Assembly: GCF_006546735.2 (NCBI RefSeq)
Contig: NZ_VICD02000006.1
Span: 61,586-125,585 of the forward strand
Reading direction: 5' to 3'
DNA: 64,000 nucleotides
DNA from: Marilutibacter maris
GTDB taxonomy: Bacteria > Pseudomonadota > Gammaproteobacteria > Xanthomonadales > Xanthomonadaceae
A program made the translations under genes and the position numbers. The notes under the pieces are model-generated. The model was not told the origin of the DNA and searched no databases. It worked only from the letters and a program-made list of their open reading frames with translations. This document shows positions 31,444-39,867 of the stretch, one piece after another. How positions within the stretch are numbered: the first letter of the stretch is position 1; each line of letters opens with the position of its first letter.

Positions 31444-31674
31444 TTACACGTCAGACTCCATCTCCTGGCCTGGAAGCTGCTGCAGGGCGGGATGGTCTAG
31501 GATGGCTCGCGCGTACTTTGCCGTCACGGCTGAGCACTGCGTCGGTGGAAACCGCCCCGTCCTTCCTGGACGGCGAGCTTCACGGCCACACCTGACGAAT
31601 GTCGGCGGTGGTTGTTCCGATCTGGCTACGCAGGCGGTATGGTCAGGATCCCCAAACACGGGGGATGTGGCCAT
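31444..31674 (-). CDS. Small hypothetical protein, perhaps a remnant
   Basis: A frame of 76 codons starts at ATG 31674 with GGAGG seven bases upstream and ends KYARAILDHPALQQLPGQEMESDV. The frame upstream of the ATG also reads like protein (PEDFSDKDRGGKP) until a TGA, so this could be the end of a decayed longer gene. No family match. Confidence 0.35.
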   Translation of the reverse strand: MATSPVFGDPDHTACVARSEQPPPTFVRCGREARRPGRTGRFPPTQCSAVTAKYARAILDHPALQQLPGQEMESDV

Positions 31675-31810
31675 CGGCTTGCCTCCGCGGTCCTTGTCAG
31701 AAAAGTCTTCAGGAATGCGTCAGCGTCGTGCGCTTCACCGCGCTTGCTGCTATGGCGGACGGAGACAATGTATCCCCGGCAAGAGCGGCGACCGCCAGGT
31801 CGCGGATGGG

Positions 31811-31923
31811 TCAAAGACCCGAGCAAACGCTTCTCATCGATAGGTTCATGAGACTGCGTGTGGTGTCGCAGGCACAGGGGTTGCCGAAATCGGCTTTGCT
31901 GCTTGCATGGGTGAACCTTCCCC
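31811..31923 (+). promoter_or_regulatory. Recurrent element promoter, copy 8 (fimbrial operon)
   Basis: ATCGATAGGTTCATGAGACTG, split as an extended upstream block, then TCGCA (31866), CAGGGG, TTGCCG (31881), 16 nt, TTGCAT (31903) and CTTCCCC (31917) near the transcript start. A GGGTC-AAA-GACCC hairpin lies at its 5' end. About 110 bp are shared with copy 9 at 39714-39859. Confidence 0.7.
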
Positions 31924-31935
31924 GGTTCTCTATCA

Positions 31936-32595
31936 ATGAAAGCCATTCTTGCTGCACTACTTCTGTGTTGCGTCCTGCCTGCGGGGGCCATGACGGTCTC
32001 GCCCATGAGCCAGGCCCTTGAATCAAGCGCCGCCACGGGCTCCATCCGGATCCAGAACGACGCCAAGGGTCGTAAGCGCTACCAGATCGTCGTGGACCTC
32101 ATGTCCGTCGGTCCGACGGGCGAGAAGGTCCTGACACCGTCCAACGACCTGACGTTCTTCCCCTCGTCTCTCATCGAGCTGGAGCCAGGCAAGGTCCAGA
32201 CGTTGCGCTGGAAGCGGAGCAACCCTGGCTCTGCGCAAGAACAGGCCTATCAGATCCGGATTACCGAACTGCCCCTGGATAGCGCCGACGCTGTACCAGG
32301 CGGACAGGGCGTGAGCGTTCCCATCCCGCTGCGCATGATCAACACCTGGGTGTTCGCACCACCCGGGGCCCAGCCCAGCTTGAAGGTCCAGCGGGAAAAC
32401 GGGTTTCTGGTGTTCCACAACGCCGGTACTGCCACAGCGCCGGTCTCCAAGGTTTCTTACGGAGGCCAGTCCGTTCCGGGTACGCACTTCGTGCTGCCGG
32501 GCGAGCGCTTGTCATTGAAGGTGGAAGCCTCGTCTGCTGGGCAAGTCAGCTTCCTTGGACGAGGTGGAGTGCCGCAAACGCTTTCCGTGGAGTAA
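31936..32595 (+). CDS. Periplasmic fimbrial chaperone
   Basis: This 219-aa protein has a signal peptide (residues 1-18, cleaved after AGA). The mature chain has the immunoglobulin-like PapD fold: TVSPMSQALESSAATGSIRIQNDAKGRKRYQI, the basic residue pair for subunit binding (KRY and about LRWKRSNPGS), and the second domain from VPIPLRMINTW. It holds pilin subunits until the usher takes them. It is the first gene of the operon and has no clear Shine-Dalgarno site. Similarity is to archaic (sigma-clade, Csu-like) chaperones by length and by the SCPU-like pilin downstream. Confidence 0.8.
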   Translation: MKAILAALLLCCVLPAGAMTVSPMSQALESSAATGSIRIQNDAKGRKRYQIVVDLMSVGPTGEKVLTPSNDLTFFPSSLIELEPGKVQTLRWKRSNPGSAQEQAYQIRITELPLDSADAVPGGQGVSVPIPLRMINTWVFAPPGAQPSLKVQRENGFLVFHNAGTATAPVSKVSYGGQSVPGTHFVLPGERLSLKVEASSAGQVSFLGRGGVPQTLSVE

Positions 32596-32598
32596 GCC

Positions 32599-34827
32599 AT
32601 GAAGCGCTCCGCGTGGCTTCTTCTGGCGTTGCTGCTCGCCTTCCCCGCCTGGGCCGAAGAAACCTTGGTGCTGGTGGTCGTTGACGGCAAGCCAGTGAGC
32701 GAAGAGCCGCGGATGCTTGATCCGGAAGCGTTGGCGTTCACGCCTACCGAGTGGCACGCATGGGGCGTTGTCGTCCCCAAGGTGTTGCGTTCGCGCCACC
32801 AGGTGTTAGCCCAGGAGCTGGGCGTAGCCGTGGAGTACGACGCCTTGGCGGCCGAAGTCCGAATCGTCATCCCCGCCTCCCTGCGCCCCGGCAAGAAGCT
32901 GGGCTACGCGCCCCAACTGCCCGAAGCCGTGTCACCCGCCCCCAAGGGGGTGATGGTGGATTACGACGTCGCGGCTGTCGTCCATGGCGACACTCGCAGG
33001 CTGTCGCTGGGCCACGTGGCGCGGTCGGGCGTGGCGGGTGGCGTGCTGACCACCACGGGTCAAGCGAACTGGGTGGATGGCCAGGGTGAGTACATCCGTG
33101 GCACCACGACGTGGCAGAGGGACAACTTGAAGAGCCGCACGTCGCTGCAGCTGGGAGACGTGGGGGTGGCCAGCAACGGCTTGAACAACCCAACTGTTCT
33201 GGGTGGCGTGCGCGTGGGCACCGATCGCCGGCTGACCCGCTACGGCGGAGGCTACGACATCCCATTGATTGGCGGCCTGGCTGATACCCGTTCCACGGCC
33301 GAAGTTCTGGTCAACGAACATCAGCGGGCAACGGGACAGGTTCCGCCCGGCCCCTATGAGCTCTCGCCCGGCATCGCCGTTCCGGGCCTCAACCACCTGG
33401 AAGTCATCCAGCGCGATGAGTTCGGCCGCGAGCAGTCCTTCTCGCGGTCTTTCTATACCCACCCTGACTTGCTACGTCAGGGCAACAAGGAATGGGACGT
33501 GGCCGCAGGCGCCGTGCGCACCAACCCAACGGAAGACCATTACGACGGCTGGGCCGTCCAGGGCTCTGGCCGATTGGGTGTGTTCGATCGCTGGACGGTC
33601 GGCGCCACCACCCAGGCCGGCAAGGCCGGGGAGGAAGGTGGGCGCAACCTCACGCTGCAGAACACCGTATCGCTGGGTGAGGCAGGCCTTGTCCAGGCCG
33701 ATGTGTCGGCCAGCCAGCACGACGATGGCGCACGCGGCACTGCTTACCGCGTGGCCTATGAGCGCCGTAGCCCCAACTGGTCGGTGTCGGCTTCGCACCT
33801 GCGTAAGTCGGACGACTACTGGGAAATCTCCCAGCTGCAAGACAGCCCCTTCCGGTTCCAGTCGCAGACCACAGCAGCGTTGGCCATCCACCCGAAGGGC
33901 GGACCGTGGCGGGCTACATTCTCGTACTCCGATATTCGCTACAACGACGACCGCCGACTGCAGCAGGTCGCGGCCATGGCGTCGTTGCGAAAACAGCGTG
34001 CCACGTGGCTGGTGGGAGGCATCCACGACCTCCGAACGGGCGACAACCAACTGTTCCTGGGCGTCCAACTGCGCACCGATCGCGGCAACGTCATGGCCAC
34101 AGCCAAGGCCGCTCCGAACGTTGGCCCAAGCCTCGACGCCGTGTACAGCGGCAGGACTGAGCTTGCAGGCCGGGATGTGCGCTATCAGGTAGGCGGCACG
34201 CTGGCCAGCTCTTCCCAAGTGTATGCCCGCGTAGACACCAAGGTGGCCGGCGGTGACCTGACGCTGGATGCTCGCCAACATCGAGGACAGCCCCTCCTGC
34301 TCCACGGGCGCTACGCCAACTCCGTGTGGGTCGGCGAGGGCGGCGTCCTCAATGGGCGCGGCTACAACCCCATGGGCTCGTTCGCACTGGTGGAAGTACC
34401 AGCACAGGCCGGGATCGATGTCCGCGGTAGCACCCGGCCCACTACGACCAACCGCAAGGGCTATGCGCTCGTCTCGGGCTTGAACGGCCTGACCCCCTCT
34501 ACCGTGGTGATGGACGCCAACCAGCTTCCGATCGATCAACAGATTGAGGACAGCCAGCAAACGGTCGTCCCCCTACGCAAGGGCGGCGCCAAGGTGGTGT
34601 TCCCCCTGACCACGCAGACGGCACGCCAGTGGGAAGTGCGGATGGGCGAGACCTACGCGCCGGAAGGCGCGCGGGTGGTGTCCGACCAGGGCGAAGTCTT
34701 TCTACTGGGTGCGCGTGGCGTGCTGGTGTTGAAGCAGCCTGGCACGACAGCGACGTTGGAGCACGAAGGCACGAACTGCGAACTGGTACTGCCCAAAGAA
34801 GGAGGCATCGTCGTCTGCCAGCCTTGA
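32599..34827 (+). CDS. Outer-membrane fimbrial usher
   Basis: This 742-aa protein has a signal peptide (residues 1-20, WAEE after cleavage), an N-terminal domain with ETLVLVVVDGKPV, a long beta-barrel region (GVAGGVLTTTGQANWVDGQGEYIRG, SRTSLQLGDVG, AGVRVGTDRR...), and C-terminal domains (RGYNPMGSFALVEVPAQAGIDVRGS, PLRKGGAKVVFPL). A Cys pair lies in the final 15 residues (NCELVLP ... VVCQP). The usher accepts chaperone-subunit complexes and exports the fibre. It is near the short end for ushers, as in archaic systems. It begins 3 bp after the chaperone stop. Confidence 0.85.
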   Translation: MKRSAWLLLALLLAFPAWAEETLVLVVVDGKPVSEEPRMLDPEALAFTPTEWHAWGVVVPKVLRSRHQVLAQELGVAVEYDALAAEVRIVIPASLRPGKKLGYAPQLPEAVSPAPKGVMVDYDVAAVVHGDTRRLSLGHVARSGVAGGVLTTTGQANWVDGQGEYIRGTTTWQRDNLKSRTSLQLGDVGVASNGLNNPTVLGGVRVGTDRRLTRYGGGYDIPLIGGLADTRSTAEVLVNEHQRATGQVPPGPYELSPGIAVPGLNHLEVIQRDEFGREQSFSRSFYTHPDLLRQGNKEWDVAAGAVRTNPTEDHYDGWAVQGSGRLGVFDRWTVGATTQAGKAGEEGGRNLTLQNTVSLGEAGLVQADVSASQHDDGARGTAYRVAYERRSPNWSVSASHLRKSDDYWEISQLQDSPFRFQSQTTAALAIHPKGGPWRATFSYSDIRYNDDRRLQQVAAMASLRKQRATWLVGGIHDLRTGDNQLFLGVQLRTDRGNVMATAKAAPNVGPSLDAVYSGRTELAGRDVRYQVGGTLASSSQVYARVDTKVAGGDLTLDARQHRGQPLLLHGRYANSVWVGEGGVLNGRGYNPMGSFALVEVPAQAGIDVRGSTRPTTTNRKGYALVSGLNGLTPSTVVMDANQLPIDQQIEDSQQTVVPLRKGGAKVVFPLTTQTARQWEVRMGETYAPEGARVVSDQGEVFLLGARGVLVLKQPGTTATLEHEGTNCELVLPKEGGIVVCQP

Positions 34828-34911
34828 CGAGGCCTACTTCTTTGCTTGACTGAAACCAACCATCGGACTGAACAGTTCCGATGCCTCTCCCCCTCAACAG
34901 GACCTCCCCCG

Positions 34912-35391
34912 ATGAAGAAGTTCTACCCGCTTATCCTTGCTCTTCTGGCTGCACTCGTCACGGCTCCGGCCTTCGCCAACTCTGCAACTGGGACTGTGAC
35001 AGCCAACGTGCCATCCACGTGCGAAATCACGTCTGTGGACAACGTTCACGCCGAGCTGTCCCAGCACAGCTCTCAGATCCAGGCCGGCGGCAACATTCAG
35101 GTCATCTGCAACAAGGATGCTGGATACAGCATCACGACTTCAACCGTGGACGCCAACGGCCGCTTCGAGATCGCGGCCATCTCAGGCACCAGTGGCGCAA
35201 CCATGGAAGTCGAACTGCGCGAAGCCGTGACTGGCAACTCTTGGTCAAACACTGACATTGTTGGCGGCACCGGTACCGGCTATACCCAGTTCATCGGATT
35301 CCAGCTGGTCTACAACCCCAGTGGCGGCCCCATCCCGGCCTACGGCTTCTACACCGGCCCGCTGACCTTCGATCTGACTTCGACGTTCTGA
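34912..35391 (+). CDS. Pilin subunit, spore-coat-U-like
   Basis: This 159-aa protein has a signal peptide (residues 1-22, cleaved after AFA), then SATGTVTANVPSTCEITS and VICNKDAGYSITTS. That is the strand order and the two-cysteine pair of spore-coat-U-domain pilins used by archaic chaperone-usher systems. The C-terminus is TFDLTSTF. It is the only subunit in the operon, so it may form a simple fibre, with no separate tip adhesin visible. A terminator follows. Confidence 0.75.
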   Translation: MKKFYPLILALLAALVTAPAFANSATGTVTANVPSTCEITSVDNVHAELSQHSSQIQAGGNIQVICNKDAGYSITTSTVDANGRFEIAAISGTSGATMEVELREAVTGNSWSNTDIVGGTGTGYTQFIGFQLVYNPSGGPIPAYGFYTGPLTFDLTSTF

Positions 35392-35454
35392 CGCGAACGT
35401 TCAGCCCTCTTCGCTTTGCCAGACTGTGCGAACGGGGAAGTCTCATAGTCTGGT

Positions 35455-35484
35455 GGACTCCCGGAGCAATCCGGGGGTCCTTTT
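35455..35484 (+). terminator. Strong terminator of the fimbrial operon
   Basis: GGACTCCCGGA-GCAA-TCCGGGGGTCC-TTTT: an 11-bp stem with one G-T pair and a T4 run. It separates the fimbrial operon from the convergent GmrSD-like gene. Confidence 0.85.
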
Positions 35485-35485
35485 G

Positions 35486-37357
35486 TTAACGCGGATAAAG
35501 CTGCGTGGCCGCATCCGCCAGACGCTTGGCTCGAACCGAAATCGCGTCCTCGTCCCAGGACTCCCGCGCCATCAAGTCGCCATTGAGGCTCAACACGGTG
35601 TTGGCGATCAGCAGCTGCTTCTTGGTAGCGAAGTCCTTGTTCTGGGCCTCGCGATTGACCGACAGGTTGAGCAACGTCAGGTTGCCCAACGTGGGAATGG
35701 CTTTGGCGCGGCGGCGGATAGCCTGGTGGTGATCCGACAAGACGCCACCCACCAGCTCCTGTTGTTCGGCCGCTTGGCTCTCGGCAAACGTGGTCTTACT
35801 GCCGTCCGGCAAGGGCCAATGCTCGTACCACGATCTGGGCAGGATGTGGTCGATGTCCAGGTTGGACAGATCGGGGATGGAGGGCTCTTCCGTGCGCTTG
35901 GTCAGGCGCAACCAGCCCTCCAGCTCCGTGAGCAGCATTCGGCACCGGCCCGCGTCCAGATTGCCGTAGTACGTGGGTGCCGTCTGGAAAGCGTGGACGA
36001 ACTCGTCATCCTCGGGCCAGCGTGCCGCCGGACTGTTGGGCGATGAGGCCAGCAGATCCTTCAAGGCTGCACGCGTAGGCTCGCCCTTGATCCACTGGCG
36101 CAGTACCGACATGAACCAGTTGTTGTAGTTCTTTGGCGTCAGGCCACAGACAGCGCGGCGAACGATGTACGACACGATGTCGTTGAACATCGCGGTCTTC
36201 TCGCTGTCGGACACGTCGGCTGTCGATATGCGCAAGGCCAACGGGTGGGTGGTCGTGGTGTCGAACGGCTGGAGCCGTCGCCCGAACCGGGCCACCGGCA
36301 AGTCTCCCTTGCCTTGGATCAGTTGCAGGTAGTGCTTGCCATAGGTGTCCAGCATGTCCAACTGCTCGGTGGTGGACAGCCCCTGAGCGAAGTTCTTGAA
36401 ATCGACGTACAGGCGGGCCAGGTCGCCCTCCTGTCCGGTCTGGGCACGGATGGCCGAGAAGATCAGCCATTCCAACCGCGGCTTGGTAATACGCCCTCGC
36501 CGTTCCGCGACCTTCCAGGTGTCTTTCTCGAACTGCTTCCACTTGGCTTCATACAGCGCCGCCGGATCTTCCTTGCTGCTGTCCACCGTCATGAACAGGT
36601 GGTTGCGGATCAGATCCGTGGCGTGGAGTTCGGCGCCCCGCCCGTTCAACGTCTCGAAGATGACTTGGGCATCGTCGCCCTTCTCCAACTGGATCAGGAC
36701 CACCTTCAGGTCAGTCAGCACCGCCATGACCAAGGCTTCAACTGCGTGCGCGCCACCGTTGGCCTCGATCCAGGCCTTGGCCCATTCGGCGAAGTTCCAG
36801 ATGGCGTTGAGCGCGGGCGGGTGGACGATCCCGATACGCCGGAAGGTGCCGGCCTGGGTGAAGTGGGCGGGATACCGCGCCTGCAGGGTGGCCAGCTTTT
36901 CGGCCGTCATGGCCGACACGAAGGCCGTCTGGTCGGAGAAGGTCGGCCAGACCTTGAACACCTCCACCTCGGCGTTGGCCATGGTGGTGGGATTGGGGTT
37001 GTCCAGGACCGCGGCCAGGTACGAGTCATAGTCGGTGATCTTCAACTCGCGGGTGGCCAGTCGGATACCGGCCAGCACGTACTGCAGCGTGGTCAAGCGT
37101 TGCTGACCATCGATGATGTGGAGCGTGTCCACGCCCCGGAGGCCCACTTTCTCCTGGGGCTCGACCACGATGGCCCCCAGGAAGTGTGGTGCTGGCTGGA
37201 TATTGGCCAAACGCTCTTCGGCCTTGTCCTTGATATCAGCCCAGAGCAACGGCCACTGCTTCTCCAAGGTCCAGACATAGGCCCGCTGGTAGAACGGCAC
37301 CTTGTACTGCTTCCGATCCTGAAACACCTGCTGGATCGTCCAAGTCTCCGACTTCAT
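35486..37357 (-). CDS. GmrSD-like type IV restriction protein (DUF262 + HNH)
   Basis: This 623-aa protein has the DUF262 ParB-like domain at its start (VPFYQRAYVWT near residue 20, IIDGQQRLTTL at 81-91) and a DUF1524 HNH domain near the C-terminus (DIDHILPRSW at about 530, with TLGNLTLLNLSVNREAQNKDF after it). Single-chain GmrSD proteins use NTPs and cut modified phage DNA. The ATG at 37357 has GGAGTGGGGA upstream. It is divergent from a GHKL-ATPase gene, with 244 bp between the starts. Confidence 0.8.
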   Translation of the reverse strand: MKSETWTIQQVFQDRKQYKVPFYQRAYVWTLEKQWPLLWADIKDKAEERLANIQPAPHFLGAIVVEPQEKVGLRGVDTLHIIDGQQRLTTLQYVLAGIRLATRELKITDYDSYLAAVLDNPNPTTMANAEVEVFKVWPTFSDQTAFVSAMTAEKLATLQARYPAHFTQAGTFRRIGIVHPPALNAIWNFAEWAKAWIEANGGAHAVEALVMAVLTDLKVVLIQLEKGDDAQVIFETLNGRGAELHATDLIRNHLFMTVDSSKEDPAALYEAKWKQFEKDTWKVAERRGRITKPRLEWLIFSAIRAQTGQEGDLARLYVDFKNFAQGLSTTEQLDMLDTYGKHYLQLIQGKGDLPVARFGRRLQPFDTTTTHPLALRISTADVSDSEKTAMFNDIVSYIVRRAVCGLTPKNYNNWFMSVLRQWIKGEPTRAALKDLLASSPNSPAARWPEDDEFVHAFQTAPTYYGNLDAGRCRMLLTELEGWLRLTKRTEEPSIPDLSNLDIDHILPRSWYEHWPLPDGSKTTFAESQAAEQQELVGGVLSDHHQAIRRRAKAIPTLGNLTLLNLSVNREAQNKDFATKKQLLIANTVLSLNGDLMARESWDEDAISVRAKRLADAATQLYPR

Positions 37358-37601
37358 TCCCCACTCCGATTGCCCCCTGACAACTGGATTATGCCCCGAG
37401 GTCGCCGTCAACGATGAGACCAACCCGGGGTCGCAGGCCTTGAGATAGGCCCGGCGCAGAGTCCGCAGGACGGGCATGGCCCGAGTGTCCCCTTCCCGGT
37501 ATCCTCAGCCTGTTCACCGCTCCATGGCCACCTCCCCCATACCCGTAACCGGCTTGTCCGGGCCAGGACGGCGAACTACCACTTGGGGAGCGCTCTACGG
37601 T

Positions 37602-39638
37602 ATGGCCGACAATCAATCCACGGACATCAAGATCGAGGCCAAGCCCGACTTCTTGAAGTCGCTGGCATCCAACGTCAGCCCGATCACGGCAGTCTCGGAG
37701 CTGATCTGGAACGGTTTTGACGCAGGCGCACAGCACGTCAAGGTCATTCTGGAACCGAACGAACTCAATGGACTCCACGCCATTCGGGTGTCAGATGATG
37801 GCGACGGCATAGACCGAGGCAAGGTCGATGCGTTGTTCGGCGGCTTGGGCGACTCGTGGAAGGCGAAATCCCACCGCTACAAGGGTCGGACGCTCCACGG
37901 TAAAAACGGCAAGGGTCGTTTCCGTGCCTTTGCCCTGGGTGAGAGTGTCGAGTGGCGGACCACTTACCTTGATGGAAAGGCATTCAAGGCCTACACGATT
38001 ACTGGCCGCGCAAGCCAACTGACAGGATTCAGCGCCTCGCAACCAACGGATGCTGAGACCACGATCCTCGGTACCGAGGTCGTCATCGAGAACCTTGACT
38101 CCAATTTTCCGTCGCTGACGAGCGACAGGGCAGCGCTGGAAATCACCAAGCAGTTCGCTGCCTACCTGACGGAAAGCCCGGGTCTGACGCTGTACTACAA
38201 CGGGGAGAAGATCGATCCGGCTTCCGTCCAGAACTACAAGGAAGATTTCCACCTAGGCGAAGTCGAACTCCAAAGCGGGAAGCGCGTTCCAGTGTCTGTC
38301 ACGATCGTCGAATGGTCGGTCCAGACAGACCGCGTGTTCGAGCTTTGCGACAAGGCGGGCGTTTCCCTCCATGAGGTCACGATCGGACCCCAGATCAAGG
38401 CGCCGGGGTACAACTTCACGGTGTACGTGAAGTCGGACCATTTCCGCGACTTGGACAAGGAGGGAGCCCTCGTCCTGTCCGACCTCAACCAAGATGTGGC
38501 TGACATCCTTGGCGCCGTCAAGATCAAGGTGCGCGAGCATTTCCGGCGTCGCATCCTCCAGCACCGTAGCGAAACGATCCAGCGCTGGAAAGACGAGAAG
38601 ATTTATCCCTACGAGGACAAGGCCGAGGTCAACGCCTCCGAACAGATCGAGCGCCAGGTCTTCGATATACTCGCAGTGAATGTCGAGGACTATCTACCCT
38701 CTTTCGATGAGGCTCCCTCCAAGTCCAAGAAGTTCACGTTCCGGCTACTGTCCCAGGCCATTCGCGAGAACCCGGATTCGGTTCGCACGATCATGGACGA
38801 AGTGCTCAACCTGAGGAAGGATGAGCAGGACGACTTGGCGACCCTTCTTCAAAAGACGACCTTGTCCAAGATCATCACGTCGGCCAGGATCGTGGCAGAT
38901 CGCTTGAACTTCGTTGAAGCTCTGAGCGATTTGCTGTTCAACAAGGAGAGTAAGAAGAAGCTCTTGGAGCGGGACCAACTACACAAGGCCCTGGAAGTTG
39001 AATCTTGGATCTTCAAGGAGGACTTCAATCTGGCGGGATCCGAGAGAACGCTGGAGGACGCTCTTGCCATCCATATCGGCAAGCTCGGCAAGCGCGAGGA
39101 CGACGCCGACGAATCGAACGACCCGGTCCTGCGCGAAGACGACAAGGGCGGGCGGATCGACTTGATGCTGGCACGTTCCATCCAACCAACCCAAGGCAGC
39201 CACGAATACCTGGTAGTTGAGTTGAAGCGCCCCAAGCAAAAAATCAACTCAGAAGTGCTTTCTCAGATTGAGAGCTACGCGTTTGCCGTAGCCAAGGACT
39301 CACGTTTCGACCAGAAGCGGACCAAATGGACGTTTATGGTGGTCTCCAATGAGATGGACGAGTACGCCAAGCTCAAGTGCCGACAAAAGGATAGGCCTGA
39401 GGGTGTCGTCTTCCAAAGCGACGATTCAAGCATCACGGTTTGGGCTAAGACGTGGTCTGAAATCCTGAACGACGCGCGGGCGCGCCTAAACTTTTTCAGT
39501 CGGCAACTCGACTATCAGGCTGACTCCGATAGTGAGCTTGCTTACCTAAAACGCGCGCACTCGAAGTACATTCCTGACGACCTGGCTGAACTCGCGACGG
39601 GTGCAAGCGCCGGAGCGGGTGCGGGCGGTACCACCTGA
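37602..39638 (+). CDS. GHKL (Hsp90-like) ATPase fused to a PD-(D/E)xK nuclease
   Basis: This 678-aa protein opens with a GHKL ATPase: N box ELIWNGFDAGA (residues 33-43), DDGDGI (65-70) and GKNGKGRFRAF (100-110, the lid). After a linker and a helical region it ends in a nuclease-like domain: GRIDLML, then EYLVVELKRPKQKINSEVLSQIESYAFAV, the D...ExK pattern of PD-(D/E)xK enzymes. ATP-driven clamps joined to a nuclease are a defence-type design (compare MORC- or MutL-like). The tail is Gly/Ala-rich. ATG 37602 has GGGGAG upstream. Its divergent neighbour is a modification-dependent nuclease, so the pair may work together. Confidence 0.7.
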   Translation: MADNQSTDIKIEAKPDFLKSLASNVSPITAVSELIWNGFDAGAQHVKVILEPNELNGLHAIRVSDDGDGIDRGKVDALFGGLGDSWKAKSHRYKGRTLHGKNGKGRFRAFALGESVEWRTTYLDGKAFKAYTITGRASQLTGFSASQPTDAETTILGTEVVIENLDSNFPSLTSDRAALEITKQFAAYLTESPGLTLYYNGEKIDPASVQNYKEDFHLGEVELQSGKRVPVSVTIVEWSVQTDRVFELCDKAGVSLHEVTIGPQIKAPGYNFTVYVKSDHFRDLDKEGALVLSDLNQDVADILGAVKIKVREHFRRRILQHRSETIQRWKDEKIYPYEDKAEVNASEQIERQVFDILAVNVEDYLPSFDEAPSKSKKFTFRLLSQAIRENPDSVRTIMDEVLNLRKDEQDDLATLLQKTTLSKIITSARIVADRLNFVEALSDLLFNKESKKKLLERDQLHKALEVESWIFKEDFNLAGSERTLEDALAIHIGKLGKREDDADESNDPVLREDDKGGRIDLMLARSIQPTQGSHEYLVVELKRPKQKINSEVLSQIESYAFAVAKDSRFDQKRTKWTFMVVSNEMDEYAKLKCRQKDRPEGVVFQSDDSSITVWAKTWSEILNDARARLNFFSRQLDYQADSDSELAYLKRAHSKYIPDDLAELATGASAGAGAGGTT

Positions 39639-39713
39639 CGATTGCTGCTGCCTGTTGCCCGACGACCTTTCCGGAAGCAGGAGCGACCCAAGAATGTACC
39701 CACGGGGTGGAAC

Positions 39714-39859
39714 CGCGACCGACAAGTCGCATGGACGGGTCGATGGCCCGAACTAACGCTTTTAATCGATAGGTTCATGAGATTGCGTGTGGCGTCGCAG
39801 GCTCAGGGGTTGCCGAAATTGGCTTTCGATCCATGCTGGGAACACCTTCCCCAGTCCTA
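39714..39859 (+). promoter_or_regulatory. Recurrent element promoter, copy 9
   Basis: ATCGATAGGTTCATGAGATTG region, TCGCA (39795), CAGGGG, TTGCCG (39810), 16 nt, CATGCT (39832), then CTTCCCC at 36 nt from TTGCCG, exactly as in copy 8. A GGGTC-GAT-GGCCC hairpin replaces that of copy 8. It drives the ankyrin/pilin-like pair. Confidence 0.7.
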
Positions 39860-39867
39860 CCGCGGCC

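Noticed and set aside
31626..32066. A 146-aa minus-strand frame across the fimbrial promoter
   Set aside because: It overlaps the promoter and the chaperone start and has no coding character.
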